Counted from the first letter of the stretch, positions 15,938-25,977 are shown. The stretch is DNA of 46,799 bases from JAFDZV01 sp966128725 (GCA_966128725.1 CBHYLN010000023.1:1-46799); one strand, 5' to 3'. The notes: generated by a model from the letters alone, not told the origin. Made by a program: numbers and translations.

Positions 15938-16537
15938 CTACCGGTTGCGCCGTACCCAGCGCCACGGATGCTCGGCCGCTTTGGTAATCCCGATGCGCGG
16001 GGTAATCAGTACGTCCCCGTCATCAAGCGGCGCGCCGTGCTCAATCCAGATCTCGCCGCCCGACACAAGGTCCGCGCCGTTCAGCGCGGGATCGATCCCC
16101 ATCGCAATCGTCAACTTGCCCGGCCCGTTGCTCAGGTCCGCATCCCGCGCCGGGCTGCGCCCTCGTCGCTGCCGCATTACCTCAATGCCCTCCAGCGGCT
16201 CAATCCCTCGTACGAGAACCGCCTCGCCAACACCATCCTTGCCCGTCACGACATTGGCACAGTAATACATCCCATAAATGAAGTAGACATAGAGCTGGCC
16301 GCTGGCACCGAACATGACAGCGTTGCGCTGGGTTGGCCCGCGATGCGCGTGGCTGGCCGGATCGGAGCCGTCGCCCAGGTATGCTTCGGTCTCCACGATG
16401 ACGCCGCTTGTTCGTGTGCTCCCGATCTGGGTTACCAGAATCCGGCCAAGCAGATCGCGGGCTACCTGGCGTGCGTCGCGGCAATAGAAATCAACCCCCA
16501 AACGGGCATGAGCTGATGTATTGGTTGCAGGCTTCAT
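15938..16537 (-). CDS. 3-methyladenine DNA glycosylase (AAG/MPG family)
   Basis: The enzyme excises alkylated or deaminated purines in base-excision repair. The 199-residue product has the family features FYCRDARQVARDLLGRILV, GVIVETEAYLGDGSDPASHAHRGPTQRNAVMFG (catalytic Glu in ETEAY), LYVYFIYGMYYCANVVTG, EAVLVRGIEPLEG, LSNGPGKLTIAMGI and the C-terminal PRIGITKAAEHPWRWV. Start ATG 16537 is chosen from family length; the frame continues to 16609 and no strong SD helps. Divergent from lepA. Confidence 0.93.
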   Translation of the reverse strand: MKPATNTSAHARLGVDFYCRDARQVARDLLGRILVTQIGSTRTSGVIVETEAYLGDGSDPASHAHRGPTQRNAVMFGASGQLYVYFIYGMYYCANVVTGKDGVGEAVLVRGIEPLEGIEVMRQRRGRSPARDADLSNGPGKLTIAMGIDPALNGADLVSGGEIWIEHGAPLDDGDVLITPRIGITKAAEHPWRWVRRNR

Positions 16538-16678
16538 CGTTTCGCAACAAGGCGCAAGCGTCCGCGCCGTTCCCTTGCACACTCCGGCGCCGGGGCGTAA
16601 GTTGAACATCTTGCATCGTGAAGAACCTTACCCGACAAGCGGTAAGCGTGAGCACTGCTTTATCAGGTAACGCACTAT

Positions 16679-18493
16679 ATGGATCGGATTCGCAATTTCT
16701 GCATCATTGCGCACATAGATCACGGAAAATCGACGCTGGCCGACCGGCTGCTGGAGAGCACCGGGCGTATTACCGCGCGCGAAATGACCACCAATCAGGT
16801 TCTCGACGATAACCCTCTGGAGCAGGAGCGCGGCATTACGATCAAGCTGCACGCGATCCAGATGGAGTATCGCCGTGCCCCTGAACATGGCGATCCGGAA
16901 CCCTATGTGCTGAACCTGATCGACACGCCGGGCCACGTGGACTTCAGCTACGAAGTCTCGCGTTCGCTTGCCGCGTGCGAGGGCGCGTTGCTGGTGGTGG
17001 ACGCCACGCAGGGCGTGGAAGCGCAGACGATCGCGAATCTCTACCTGGCGATCGAGGCGGGCCTGGAGATAATCCCGGTGATCAACAAGATTGACCTGCC
17101 ATCGGCCGCAACAACGCTGCCCGGTGTGAAGCAGCAGGTGATGGATCTGATCGGCTGCAAGGAAGAGGAAATGATCCTGGCTTCGGCCAAGGCGGGCCTC
17201 GGGATCGATGAAATCCTGGAGGCTATCGTTGCCCGCATTCCATCCCCGCGCGGCAAACCGGATGCGCCACTGCGAGTGCTGATCTTCGATTCGTTGTTCG
17301 ACAGTTATCGCGGCGCGATTGCCTACGTGCGCGTGGTGGACGGCGAGTTGAAGGAGGGGCAGAAGATCAAGTTCATGCACACCGGCCGCGAGTTCTATGT
17401 GGAGGAAGCCGGTGTGTTGCACATGGCACGGATGCGTACCAAAACGATTCCATGTGGTTCGGTGGGATACTTCACCGCTGCCATCAAGGACGTGAAGGAT
17501 ACGCGTGTGGGCGATACGGTAACCACCGTGAAGGATGGGGCAACCGAGCCCATCCCAGGCTTCCGCGAGGTGAAGCCGATGGTGTTCTCCGGTATCTATC
17601 CCGCCGACTCGGACGACTACGAGGCGCTGCGTGATGCGCTGGCGAAGCTTTCGCTGAACGACTCGGCCATCCTGTACGAACCCGAAACCTCAACGGCGCT
17701 CGGCTTCGGATTCCGCTGCGGCTTCCTTGGCATGCTGCACATGGAGATTGTGCAGGAGCGGTTGGAGCGCGAGTTCAATCAAACGATCGTGACCACGATC
17801 CCAAACGTGGAATACGTGGTCACCAAAACCAATGGCGAACAGGTAGTGGTGGACAACCCTGCCGACCTGCCCAACCCCGGCATTATCGCCACGATCGAGG
17901 AGCCGTACATCAAGGCGCAGATCATCTGCCCTGCCGAATACATCGGCGCCATTACGAAGCTCTGCATCGAACGGCGAGGCCAGTACAAGAACACCGCGTA
18001 CATCTCCGCCTCGCGCGTCGATATTTCGTTCGAGATTCCGCTGGCCGAAGTGATCTTCGATTTCTACGACAAGCTGAAATCGTACACGCGCGGCTATGCA
18101 TCGCTGGACTACGAGCTGATCGGCATGCGCGAGGGCGATCTGGTGAAGATCGACATCATGCTTAACGGCGATCCGGTTGATGCGCTGTCGATGATCATCC
18201 ACCGTGCGAAGTCGTATGCATACGGCCGCAAGCTGTGCACCAAGCTCAAGGATCTGATCCCGCGGCAGATGTTCGAGATTGCCGTGCAGGCGGCCATCGG
18301 CTCGAAGATCATCGCACGTGATACAATCCGGGCGATGCGAAAGGATGTGTTGGCCAAGTGCTACGGTGGCGATATCTCGCGCAAGCGCAAGCTGCTGGAG
18401 AAGCAGAAGGAAGGCAAGAAGCGCATGAAGCAGGTTGGTGCCGTCGAGATCCCGCAGGAGGCCTTCCTCGCGGTGCTTTCGATGGAAGACTGA
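16679..18493 (+). CDS. lepA: Elongation factor 4 (ribosomal back-translocase) GTPase
   Basis: LepA/EF4 is a translational GTPase that acts on stalled or mis-translocated ribosomes and in 30S biogenesis. The 604-residue product is complete: G1 AHIDHGKST near residue 11, the effector region ERGITIKLHA, G3 DTPGHVDF, G4 NKIDLP, a domain II β-barrel, the LepA-typical FGFRCGFLGMLHMEIVQERLEREF, and the C-terminal domain with LCTKLKDLIPRQMFEIAVQAAIGSKIIARDTI...RKRKLLEKQKEGKKRMK. lepB genes follow 233 bp downstream, the lepA-lepB order common in bacteria. Confidence 0.98.
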   Translation: MDRIRNFCIIAHIDHGKSTLADRLLESTGRITAREMTTNQVLDDNPLEQERGITIKLHAIQMEYRRAPEHGDPEPYVLNLIDTPGHVDFSYEVSRSLAACEGALLVVDATQGVEAQTIANLYLAIEAGLEIIPVINKIDLPSAATTLPGVKQQVMDLIGCKEEEMILASAKAGLGIDEILEAIVARIPSPRGKPDAPLRVLIFDSLFDSYRGAIAYVRVVDGELKEGQKIKFMHTGREFYVEEAGVLHMARMRTKTIPCGSVGYFTAAIKDVKDTRVGDTVTTVKDGATEPIPGFREVKPMVFSGIYPADSDDYEALRDALAKLSLNDSAILYEPETSTALGFGFRCGFLGMLHMEIVQERLEREFNQTIVTTIPNVEYVVTKTNGEQVVVDNPADLPNPGIIATIEEPYIKAQIICPAEYIGAITKLCIERRGQYKNTAYISASRVDISFEIPLAEVIFDFYDKLKSYTRGYASLDYELIGMREGDLVKIDIMLNGDPVDALSMIIHRAKSYAYGRKLCTKLKDLIPRQMFEIAVQAAIGSKIIARDTIRAMRKDVLAKCYGGDISRKRKLLEKQKEGKKRMKQVGAVEIPQEAFLAVLSMED

Positions 18494-18726
18494 GCCACGG
18501 CCGTGCACTGCAACTTCGCACGCGCCGCCGCGTGAACGGTTGTCAGGGGCCTGAGACTTGCACCGATCCAGCGGTCAGCCGCGAGGGTGCATGTACTGCC
18601 AGCGGCCACACCACACCGGCGATTGCGGCCGAACATCGCGATCGAGAAGTCGCACAATAGTTGTTGTCCGATCCCAGCCCCCGGGATCAGGTTTTCATGA
18701 GTCTGCAATAGCCAGCAGAGAAACGT

Positions 18727-19689
18727 ATGAACGCGGAAGAACGCAAGAATATACTGGCCGGCAAGGGGACAGCTCCGAAGCGCACACAGCCCGGCCAAGG
18801 CGGCAAAAAGCCGGGCAAGCCGGCCGAGCCAACCGTAACGCTGGGCCAGGCTGCACTGTCGTGGGGCAAAACCATCCTGATAGCCCTCGCGATTGTCATG
18901 GTGGTGCAGGGGTTGTTGGTGGCCTCGTTCGTGGTTCCCACGGGCTCGATGGAAAACGAGGTGATGGCCGGTGACTTCGTGTTCGTCAACAAGTTCATCT
19001 ACGGTGGTTCCACGCCGCAGACCATTCCGTTTGTTGATGTGCCGCTTCCGTTCCTGCGTCTGCCGGGCATCCGCGAGCCGGAAAAGGGTGACGTTATCGT
19101 CTTCATTTTCCCGGGCTTTCGCGACGAAGTGAAGTCCGAGCAATTCCAATATTATCTCAAGCGCTGTGTTGCCACTGCCGGCGATACGCTTGAAGTGCGC
19201 AACGCGCAGGTGCATATCAACGGGAAACCGCAGGCCAACCCGCGCAACGTCAATTTCGGGAACAACGATCCAGGGCCTGGCGACAAGCACAACACGTTCC
19301 CGGAGGGCGCGGGGTTTACGCGCGACAACTGGGGTCCGATGCGAATCCCGAAGAAGGGCGATGTGATTCCGCTGAACGATTCTACGCTTGTGATGTACCG
19401 TGTGTTCATCATGCGTGAGGGGCACGAGGTTTCACAGAACGGTGAGATCGTTTCGGTGGACGGCAAACCCGCCACCTCGTACACGGTTGAGCGCGACTAC
19501 TGCTTCGGCATGGGCGACAACCGCAACAACTCGCTCGACAGCCGCTACTGGGGCTTTATCCCTGTTGAGGATGTTGTTGGCACGCCGCTGATGGTGTATT
19601 GGTCGTGGAGTCCGGATATCCCGGTCACGAAGCTCTTCGCGAAACTGGGGTCCATCCGATGGGGCCGCATTTTTAATGGCATCCAATAA
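18727..19689 (+). CDS. lepB: Signal peptidase I, copy 1
   Basis: Type I signal peptidase cleaves signal peptides of exported proteins at the outer face of the inner membrane. The 320-residue product has a ~40-residue charged N-terminal tail, one membrane segment (TILIALAIVMVVQGLLVASFVV) and the Ser/Lys catalytic dyad: Ser74 in PTGSMENEVMAGD and Lys145 in YYLKRCVATAGD. Box E is GMGDNRNNSLDSRYWGF. A ~60-residue insert before box E is typical of the Bacteroidota-type enzyme. It is the first of three tandem paralogues, closest to copy 2, which follows after a 42-bp gap. Confidence 0.96.
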   Translation: MNAEERKNILAGKGTAPKRTQPGQGGKKPGKPAEPTVTLGQAALSWGKTILIALAIVMVVQGLLVASFVVPTGSMENEVMAGDFVFVNKFIYGGSTPQTIPFVDVPLPFLRLPGIREPEKGDVIVFIFPGFRDEVKSEQFQYYLKRCVATAGDTLEVRNAQVHINGKPQANPRNVNFGNNDPGPGDKHNTFPEGAGFTRDNWGPMRIPKKGDVIPLNDSTLVMYRVFIMREGHEVSQNGEIVSVDGKPATSYTVERDYCFGMGDNRNNSLDSRYWGFIPVEDVVGTPLMVYWSWSPDIPVTKLFAKLGSIRWGRIFNGIQ

Positions 19690-19731
19690 GCTCCGTTCTC
19701 CAACATCGAACCGTTGGGAAGCGAGCCATCC

Positions 19732-20658
19732 ATGAGCGCACCAGACGATACCACAACGGGCCTGGCCGCCACGCCAACGCCCGAGCGGTCGGAGGACGCG
19801 CCGCAATCGGCGGCGCGAATGGTGCTGCTGTGGATCAAGATCGTGGCGCTGGCGCTGGCCATTGTGATGGTCACCAACGGATTGTTGGTGGCCTCGTTTG
19901 TGGTGCCCAGTTCGTCGATGGAAAACGAAGTGATGACCGGCGACTACGTGCTGGTCAACAAATTCATCTTCGGTGGAACGACACCGCAGACGATTCCCCT
20001 CCTCGATATCCCACTCCCGTATGTCCGGTTTCCAGGCCTGCGCGAGCCGCGCAAGGGTGATGTTATTGTCTTCGTGTATCCCGGCGATCGCGATCAGGTA
20101 AGCTCTCCTGAACTCCAGTATTATCTGAAGCGCTGTGTGGCAACCGCCGGCGATACCTTGGAACTTCGCAACGGCCGCGTGTACATCGACGGCGCCGAAC
20201 AGGTGATGCCGCGCAACGCCAAATACGATGATCGCCCGGTTGATGCCGGCGATTGGGCCAGAACCTTTCCTGAAGGCGCCAATTACTCTCGCGACAACTG
20301 GGGGCCGATGCGTATACCGCGCGCCGGCGACGTGATCCCGCTGAACGACTCCACGCTGCTGCTATACCGCGTCTTCTTTGCTCGCGAGGGGCACGAGGTT
20401 ACACGGAATGGTGACGTGGTGCTTGTTGACGGCGTGCCCGCCGCCACGTACACGGTGCAGCGCGATTACTGCTTTGGCCTGGGCGACAACCGGAACAACT
20501 CGTTGGACAGCCGCTACTGGGGCTTTATCCCGCTTGAGGATGTTATCGGCACACCGATGGTGGTGTATTGGTCGTGGGATCCGACAATCCCTTTCACACA
20601 GCCGCTGGAGAAAATCGGGTCCGTTGTGTGGAGCCGTATTTTCAACGCCGTGCAGTAG
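19732..20658 (+). CDS. lepB: Signal peptidase I, copy 2
   Basis: The 308-residue product parallels copy 1 almost throughout: membrane segment IVALALAIVMVTNGLLVASFVV, catalytic Ser62 in PSSSMENEVMTGD, Lys133 in YYLKRCVATAGD, and GLGDNRNNSLDSRYWGF. Protein and DNA similarity to copy 1 is high and collinear, so these two arose by tandem duplication. The residues before the catalytic Ser differ (PSS instead of PTG). ATG 19732 was chosen; a TTG at 19714 is in frame but has no better SD. Confidence 0.95.
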   Translation: MSAPDDTTTGLAATPTPERSEDAPQSAARMVLLWIKIVALALAIVMVTNGLLVASFVVPSSSMENEVMTGDYVLVNKFIFGGTTPQTIPLLDIPLPYVRFPGLREPRKGDVIVFVYPGDRDQVSSPELQYYLKRCVATAGDTLELRNGRVYIDGAEQVMPRNAKYDDRPVDAGDWARTFPEGANYSRDNWGPMRIPRAGDVIPLNDSTLLLYRVFFAREGHEVTRNGDVVLVDGVPAATYTVQRDYCFGLGDNRNNSLDSRYWGFIPLEDVIGTPMVVYWSWDPTIPFTQPLEKIGSVVWSRIFNAVQ

Positions 20659-20786
20659 CGCGGGCGCCTGGCATCCGCTGCGCGGGAACCCGCCGTGATT
20701 GTCCGGTGCGTTGAATCCGGTACAACTGGTGCCTGCTGTTGTGTTGGATAATGCGCTCTGCCAGAACCAACCGTTTGGAGCATGTG

Positions 20787-21617
20787 ATGCCCGGCGTTTC
20801 CAACCCGAACGACGGCCAGCCGGCATCAACCGGTGCAACCGACAACAGGCGTTTGCGGCGGTTGTTGCGTTGGTTCGCGCTGTGCCTGATCCTCCTGGCA
20901 TTGGGGCGCATTTTTGTTATTGAGCCGTACAACATCCCCACCGGATCGATGCGGCCCACCATTGTCGACGGCGATGTCGTGCTGGTGAACAAGCTGCCCT
21001 ATATGCTGCGCTCGCCGCGGACGATACCGTTTACTTCGGTACCGATTCCGTTCCTCGAGCTGCCGGGGCTGGGTACGCTGCGGCGCGGTGATGTTGTGCT
21101 GTTCGATAACCCCGAGCCGGGCAGGGCGGAAACCCTTGTGAAACGCTGCGTTGCCGTCGCCGGCGACACAGTGCAATTCGTGGACGGACGCATCCGCGTG
21201 AACGGCGTCGAGTTGGCGGCCAGCCCCGATGCCCAACATCGCCGGTCGCCGATTTCCAGATCGCGCGTTATTGGTCTGCTCCGTTCCGGTAACCCGGTTG
21301 TTGTGCCGTACAAGGGCTACAGGATCGAGATGGACTCGATGGCTGCGGCCCTGTGGCGACCGTGGATCGAGGCCGAGGGTGTAAGCGTTGCCTTCGACAA
21401 TCGCATCGTGTTCCTCGGCGGCCTTCCGGCCACGAACTACACGTTTCAGCGAGACTATTTTTTTGCGCTTGGCGACAACGATGCCGAAAGTCGCGACAGT
21501 CGATCGTTCGGTTTTGTGTCCTGTAATGCGCTGATCGGCGAGGCATTGTTCGTGTACTGGTCGCACAACGCCGACGACGGTGTGCGGTGGGGCCGAATCG
21601 GTACTATCATCCGATAG
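20787..21617 (+). CDS. lepB: Signal peptidase I, copy 3 (divergent)
   Basis: The 276-residue product is a more distant paralogue. It has a basic N-terminus (NRRLRRLLRWF), one membrane segment, Ser54 in IPTGSMRPTIVDGD, Lys119 in LVKRCVAVAGDTV and a changed box E, ALGDNDAESRDSRSFGFV, where the usual N-R-x-x-S is N-D-A-E-S. GGAG lies 6 nt before ATG 20787, which fixes this start rather than in-frame codons at 20739 or 20754. The dyad is intact, so activity is expected, but substrate preference may differ from copies 1 and 2. Confidence 0.94.
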   Translation: MPGVSNPNDGQPASTGATDNRRLRRLLRWFALCLILLALGRIFVIEPYNIPTGSMRPTIVDGDVVLVNKLPYMLRSPRTIPFTSVPIPFLELPGLGTLRRGDVVLFDNPEPGRAETLVKRCVAVAGDTVQFVDGRIRVNGVELAASPDAQHRRSPISRSRVIGLLRSGNPVVVPYKGYRIEMDSMAAALWRPWIEAEGVSVAFDNRIVFLGGLPATNYTFQRDYFFALGDNDAESRDSRSFGFVSCNALIGEALFVYWSHNADDGVRWGRIGTIIR

Positions 21618-21648
21618 CGCCGCGATTGCCCGGTTATGGCTTCGCACA

Positions 21649-22881
21649 ATGGCGGGTCTTTATCTCCACATACCGTTCTGCGAGCGGAAGTGCATTTACT
21701 GCAACTTCTACTCCATCGAAAACCTCGAGGGCAAGTCGCGTTTTCTTGACGCACTTCTCCAGGAGATCGCTATGCGTGCGGCCGAACTGGATGCGGCCGG
21801 CGATGCACCGTCGTTATACCATACGGTGTTCTTCGGCGGCGGAACGCCCTCGCTGCTGTCGCCCGACGAGATGACACGCATTGTTGAGCGGCTGCGCGGG
21901 CTGTACCCGATTGCCGACGACGCGGAAATCACCATGGAGTGCAATCCCGGCGCGCTTACCGAAGGGTGGTTGCAGGGGTACCGCGACCTGGGCGTTAATC
22001 GCCTGAGCTTCGGCGTGCAGTCCTTCGATGACGATGAACTCCGTTTTCTGAGCCGTATCCACACGGCGGCCGAAGCCCGTGCCGGTTTACAGGCCGCGCG
22101 TAAGGTGTTCGAGAATGTATCACTCGACCTTATATTCGCCCTTCCGAATCAGACGGCCGAACGATGGAGGGCGAACCTTAACGAAGGCGTCGGGCTGGGT
22201 ACCGGGCACATCAGCGCCTACTCGCTGGTGTTCGAGGAAGGAACCAAGCTGAACGCGCTCCGTCTAGCAGGAGCTGTGCGGCCAGTTGCCGAGGGGCTCG
22301 AAGCCGATATGTACGAAGAGACGATGGCCACACTTGGCAATCACGGCTTCGTGCAGTACGAGGTGAGCAATTATGCGCGCCCCGGGTTGGAGTGTCGGCA
22401 CAATGTAGGGTACTGGGAACGGCGCCCATATGTTGCGTTCGGTCCGTCGGCGCATTCATTTGTCCGGTCGGCGGCGCGCTCGGAACGTTGGGCCAATGTT
22501 TCCAGCCTGAGCGCATATCTCGATGCGGTCGACGCCGGGCGATTGCCGGTAGCGTCCACCGAGTTGGTTACTCCGGGCCTGGCCATCGAGGAGATCCTGT
22601 TCCTTGGCCTGCGAAGCGGTGGGGTGATCCTGTCGGACTTTCGAGATGTCGCCGGCGCCGAATTGGCGGAGGTTGCTCCATCGGTTGTTGGTCGCATGCT
22701 TGCCGGCGGATATGCCGAGCAGCGCGCCGATCGCCTGAGCCTTACGCGCACCGGATATCCGTTTGCCGATCGGTTCGCCCTGCAACTGATCGCCGATGTT
22801 GAGCGCGCGTTGCCGGCCCTGATGGCCAGCGGCACGCCGGCGCCTCATTATCATTCGCTGCCTGTTGTAAAGGCAGATTGA
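21649..22881 (+). CDS. hemW: HemW-type radical SAM protein (coproporphyrinogen III oxidase-like)
   Basis: HemW is a heme chaperone related to the oxygen-independent coproporphyrinogen oxidase HemN. The 410-residue product starts MAGLYLHIPFCERKCIYCNFYS with the CX3CX2C motif, followed by YHTVFFGGGTPSLLSPDEM, ITMECNPGAL, RLSFGVQSFDDDELRFLSRIH, LDLIFALPNQT, HISAYSLVFEEGT, YEVSNYARPGLECRHNVGYW and the C-terminal HemN domain (EEILFLGLRSGGV). These are the HemW hallmarks and argue against HemN. It begins 31 bp after lepB copy 3 and lacks an SD, suggesting it shares that transcript. Confidence 0.93.
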   Translation: MAGLYLHIPFCERKCIYCNFYSIENLEGKSRFLDALLQEIAMRAAELDAAGDAPSLYHTVFFGGGTPSLLSPDEMTRIVERLRGLYPIADDAEITMECNPGALTEGWLQGYRDLGVNRLSFGVQSFDDDELRFLSRIHTAAEARAGLQAARKVFENVSLDLIFALPNQTAERWRANLNEGVGLGTGHISAYSLVFEEGTKLNALRLAGAVRPVAEGLEADMYEETMATLGNHGFVQYEVSNYARPGLECRHNVGYWERRPYVAFGPSAHSFVRSAARSERWANVSSLSAYLDAVDAGRLPVASTELVTPGLAIEEILFLGLRSGGVILSDFRDVAGAELAEVAPSVVGRMLAGGYAEQRADRLSLTRTGYPFADRFALQLIADVERALPALMASGTPAPHYHSLPVVKAD

Positions 22882-22974
22882 CCGGTTCGAACCTCCGCTG
22901 GCATAACCTGCCGTTACGCGGAGCCCACGGAAGAACTACAGAGTACACTCTCGATACATAACCGAGGAGTTTCG

Positions 22975-25900
22975 ATGAAGCAATACACGCTGACCAACCG
23001 TGTTCTGGCGGGCGTGTCGTTTCTGATCACCCTGATCACGTACACGCTGACGCTGCAGCCGTCGGTCCCATTCTGGGACTGCGGCGAATTCAGCGCCGCG
23101 ACCGCATGGCAACAGGTTCCGCACCCGCCGGGTGCGCCGCTGTTCCTGCTTGTGGCACGTTGGTTCCATATGATTCCGATCGGCGATCCCGGATGGAGAA
23201 TCAATATGGTGTCGGCGGTGGCCTCGGCGTTTACCGCCGCGCTTGTGTACCTGATCACCGTGAAGCTGATCGAACGCTGGCGTCCGTTCAAGGAAAATCG
23301 CTCGACGGCGTCGTACGTGGGAACGTATGGTGGTGGTCTGATTGCCGCGCTTGCGTTTACCTGGAGCGATACCCAGTGGTTCAACTCGGTTGAATCGGAA
23401 GTGTATGCCGCCGGCACAACGCTTATCGCCGTATTGATATGGCTGATGATGCGCTGGGACGAGCGCGCCGAGCGCGTCGGCCACGAGCGTTATCTGCTCG
23501 CGATTGCCTATGTCACCGGCCTGGCGTTTGGCATCCACCTGTTGGCGCTGCTGGTTATCCCGGCGGTTGGCATGGTGATCTACTTCCGCAAGTTCCGTTT
23601 CTCGATCCCATCGTTTATTGGCGCGCTCGCGATCATCGGTGTGGCCTTCATGGGGATCATCTATAAGACACCGCTGACCTTTATCCCGAAGGCGATCGCC
23701 GCAAGCCCGGTATTGGGTGTGCTTATCGTTGCCGCACTGGTTGGCGCCGCGTGGTGGGGTGTCAAGAACAAGAACTCCATCGTCTATCTCTCCTCTGCTT
23801 CGGTTCTGCTTATCCTGCTTGGGTTCTCCACGTACGCTCACATTCTGCTGCGTGCCAACGCGCATCCGGCGATGAACGAGAACGAGCCGGACACGGTTTC
23901 GGAGCTGGTCAGTTACCTGGGCCGTGAGCAGTACGGAAACCGTGATTGGTGGCCTCGGCGTCAGGAAACCGAGGACTATTATCGCCGGTATCAGGATCAG
24001 TACGGACCGTGGGACCCACCCATCAGCCAGAACGAGGATGGTACCTACAAGTACGCAAAGGTGTACGCCGGCGCCGAGCTGAACTTCATGTTCAAGTACC
24101 AGGTGTACCATATGTACCTGCGGTACCTGTTCTGGAACTTCGTTGGTCGGGCCAGCGATATTCAGGACGCTCCTGTGGCATTCAGCGGTGTTCAACAGAA
24201 AACGCGCGACGAGTTTATTACACCCACCGGGTACACCGATGTGTTCCCTGTGCGGTTCTTCGCCCTGCCCCTTATCCTTGGTCTGATAGGATTGGTGTAT
24301 CACTTCCGGCGCGATTGGAAGATGGCTGTGGTGTACTCCACGCTGTTCCTGTTGCTTGGTGTGATTGCAGCCCTTCAGCAGAACCAGCAGGAACCGCAGC
24401 CGCGCGAGCGTGACTACTTCTACGTTGGCTCCTTCATGGTGTTCGCAATGTGGATCGGGTTGGGCGTCTCGGCCCTTGCCGATGCCGTTACCAAGCGCAC
24501 CAGCGCTGCCAGCGAGGAGGAGGCCGATCAATCCACCGAATCGAAGACCGGTCTGGTGGCCGTGGTCGTATGCCTGGGCTTCCTGGCAGTTCCGATCAAT
24601 ATGGTTGTGGGGGGCTGGAAGCTGCACGACCGATCGAAGAACTGGGTGCCGTGGGATTATGCCTACAACATCCTGCAGAGTTGTGAAAAGGATGCCATCC
24701 TCTTCACCAACGGCGACAACGATACCTTCCCTCTGTGGTACATGCAGGATGTGGCGGGTGTGCGGCGCGATGTTCGCGTGGTGAACCTCTCGCTGGGCCA
24801 GACCTCGTGGTACATCTGGCAGCTCAAGAACGAGCGGCCGTGGGGAGCGCAGAAGGTGCCCATCTCCTTTACCGACGAGCAGCTTCGCCTGCCGGAGCGC
24901 GACGAGCGCGCCCTGCATCCGCAGGTGCTGGGCGACAACGCAACCGAGATGCTCGATGTGCCAGCCAATGTGATGGCATGGGCCACCAATGGCACCGTAA
25001 AGGAGCCCGGCAAGATGACCTGGCAGATGGTTGGCATGAACTACGGCGACAGGCAGTTGCTTGGTGTGCAGCATATGTTGGTGCGCGACATTCTCCGCAC
25101 GAACAAGTGGCAGCGGCCGGTGTATTTCTCCACGTCCACGCAGTCGGACGTATGGTGTGGCCTGAAGGAGTACTTCCGCTCCGAAGGCATGGCATATCGG
25201 ATCATGCCGGTGAAGCAGGTGCCGAACCCGCTTACCGATGTGGCGATGAACATGGACGTGATGCGCAAGTGCCTGCTTGGGACGCTCCCGGCCGACCAGC
25301 ATTTCACCGAGCCGCATTACGGGTTCAAGTTCCGCAACCTGGATGATCCGAATACCTTCTTCATGGAGGATCACCGCAGGCTGATGATCAACTATCGACT
25401 GATGTACATCAGCCTCGCCAACGAGGAGCTTGCCCAGAAGAATCCTGCCGGCGCGATCGCAACGCTCGACAAGCTGGAGGCGTTGATCCATCCGGACATG
25501 TTCGCGATTCCGTATCCGTTCACAGCGGAGATCGCCAACATCTACCGTCAGGCAGGGCAGAAGGAGAAGGCCGCGAAGTACGCCAAGAAAACCCTGTCGG
25601 CGCTGGATGCTGGCGGGCAGTCATACAACATGAACCCGCAGCAGGTGCGGGCACAGATGCTGGCTGCGCTTGGTGATTATGACGGTGCCATCAAGGTATT
25701 CGAGGATGCCTTGAAACAGAACCCGGGCGATCCGAATATCCGTGGGCAGATCGATAACCTTACCCTGGACAAGTATCTCAGCAAGAACGATACAACGGGT
25801 GCGGTTGCCGAGCTCCAGAAGCGTATTGCCGCGTACGAGGGCGATTCCAGCGGGGCCATGCAGGCCAATGCGGCCGCGCTTCGGATGCGGCTTACGGAAC

Positions 25901-25977
25901 TGACCGGACGTGCCGCGCTTACATCGGGGGCAATCGATAGCTCCAAGCCCGCGGTCGCCGATTCCGGAGCGCGATAG
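22975..25977 (+). CDS. DUF2723 (GT-C/PMT-like) multi-pass membrane protein with C-terminal TPR-like repeats
   Basis: The 1000-residue product starts at an ATG with GAGGAG 5 nt upstream. The N-terminus carries the DUF2723 signature PSVPFWDCGEFSAATAWQQVPHPPGAPLFLLVARWF, where the acidic residues in the first loop resemble GT-C glycosyltransferases such as protein mannosyltransferases. At least ten hydrophobic segments are spread through residues 1-560. Then comes a soluble domain with LFTNGDNDTFPLWYMQDVAGVRRDVRVVNLSL, a recurrent feature of this family. Residues ~825-930 look like TPR helices. It probably transfers sugar from a lipid donor to periplasmic acceptors; the neighbouring dolichyl-phosphate-type GT2 gene could supply the donor. 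Function within the family is not established. Confidence 0.85.
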   Translation: MKQYTLTNRVLAGVSFLITLITYTLTLQPSVPFWDCGEFSAATAWQQVPHPPGAPLFLLVARWFHMIPIGDPGWRINMVSAVASAFTAALVYLITVKLIERWRPFKENRSTASYVGTYGGGLIAALAFTWSDTQWFNSVESEVYAAGTTLIAVLIWLMMRWDERAERVGHERYLLAIAYVTGLAFGIHLLALLVIPAVGMVIYFRKFRFSIPSFIGALAIIGVAFMGIIYKTPLTFIPKAIAASPVLGVLIVAALVGAAWWGVKNKNSIVYLSSASVLLILLGFSTYAHILLRANAHPAMNENEPDTVSELVSYLGREQYGNRDWWPRRQETEDYYRRYQDQYGPWDPPISQNEDGTYKYAKVYAGAELNFMFKYQVYHMYLRYLFWNFVGRASDIQDAPVAFSGVQQKTRDEFITPTGYTDVFPVRFFALPLILGLIGLVYHFRRDWKMAVVYSTLFLLLGVIAALQQNQQEPQPRERDYFYVGSFMVFAMWIGLGVSALADAVTKRTSAASEEEADQSTESKTGLVAVVVCLGFLAVPINMVVGGWKLHDRSKNWVPWDYAYNILQSCEKDAILFTNGDNDTFPLWYMQDVAGVRRDVRVVNLSLGQTSWYIWQLKNERPWGAQKVPISFTDEQLRLPERDERALHPQVLGDNATEMLDVPANVMAWATNGTVKEPGKMTWQMVGMNYGDRQLLGVQHMLVRDILRTNKWQRPVYFSTSTQSDVWCGLKEYFRSEGMAYRIMPVKQVPNPLTDVAMNMDVMRKCLLGTLPADQHFTEPHYGFKFRNLDDPNTFFMEDHRRLMINYRLMYISLANEELAQKNPAGAIATLDKLEALIHPDMFAIPYPFTAEIANIYRQAGQKEKAAKYAKKTLSALDAGGQSYNMNPQQVRAQMLAALGDYDGAIKVFEDALKQNPGDPNIRGQIDNLTLDKYLSKNDTTGAVAELQKRIAAYEGDSSGAMQANAAALRMRLTELTGRAALTSGAIDSSKPAVADSGAR

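Noticed and set aside
16627..16646. CTTACC-N8-GGTAAG dyad upstream of lepA
   Set aside because: Short 6-bp arms with an 8-nt spacer in a region without a matching promoter; chance is likely.
18670..18688. GATCCC/GGGATC hairpin before lepB copy 1 as a terminator
   Set aside because: Only a 6-bp stem and an interrupted T stretch; too weak to call.
22936..25491. 851-codon minus-strand frame opposite the DUF2723 gene
   Set aside because: Low-complexity His/Arg/Gln-rich antisense shadow of a well-supported membrane protein.
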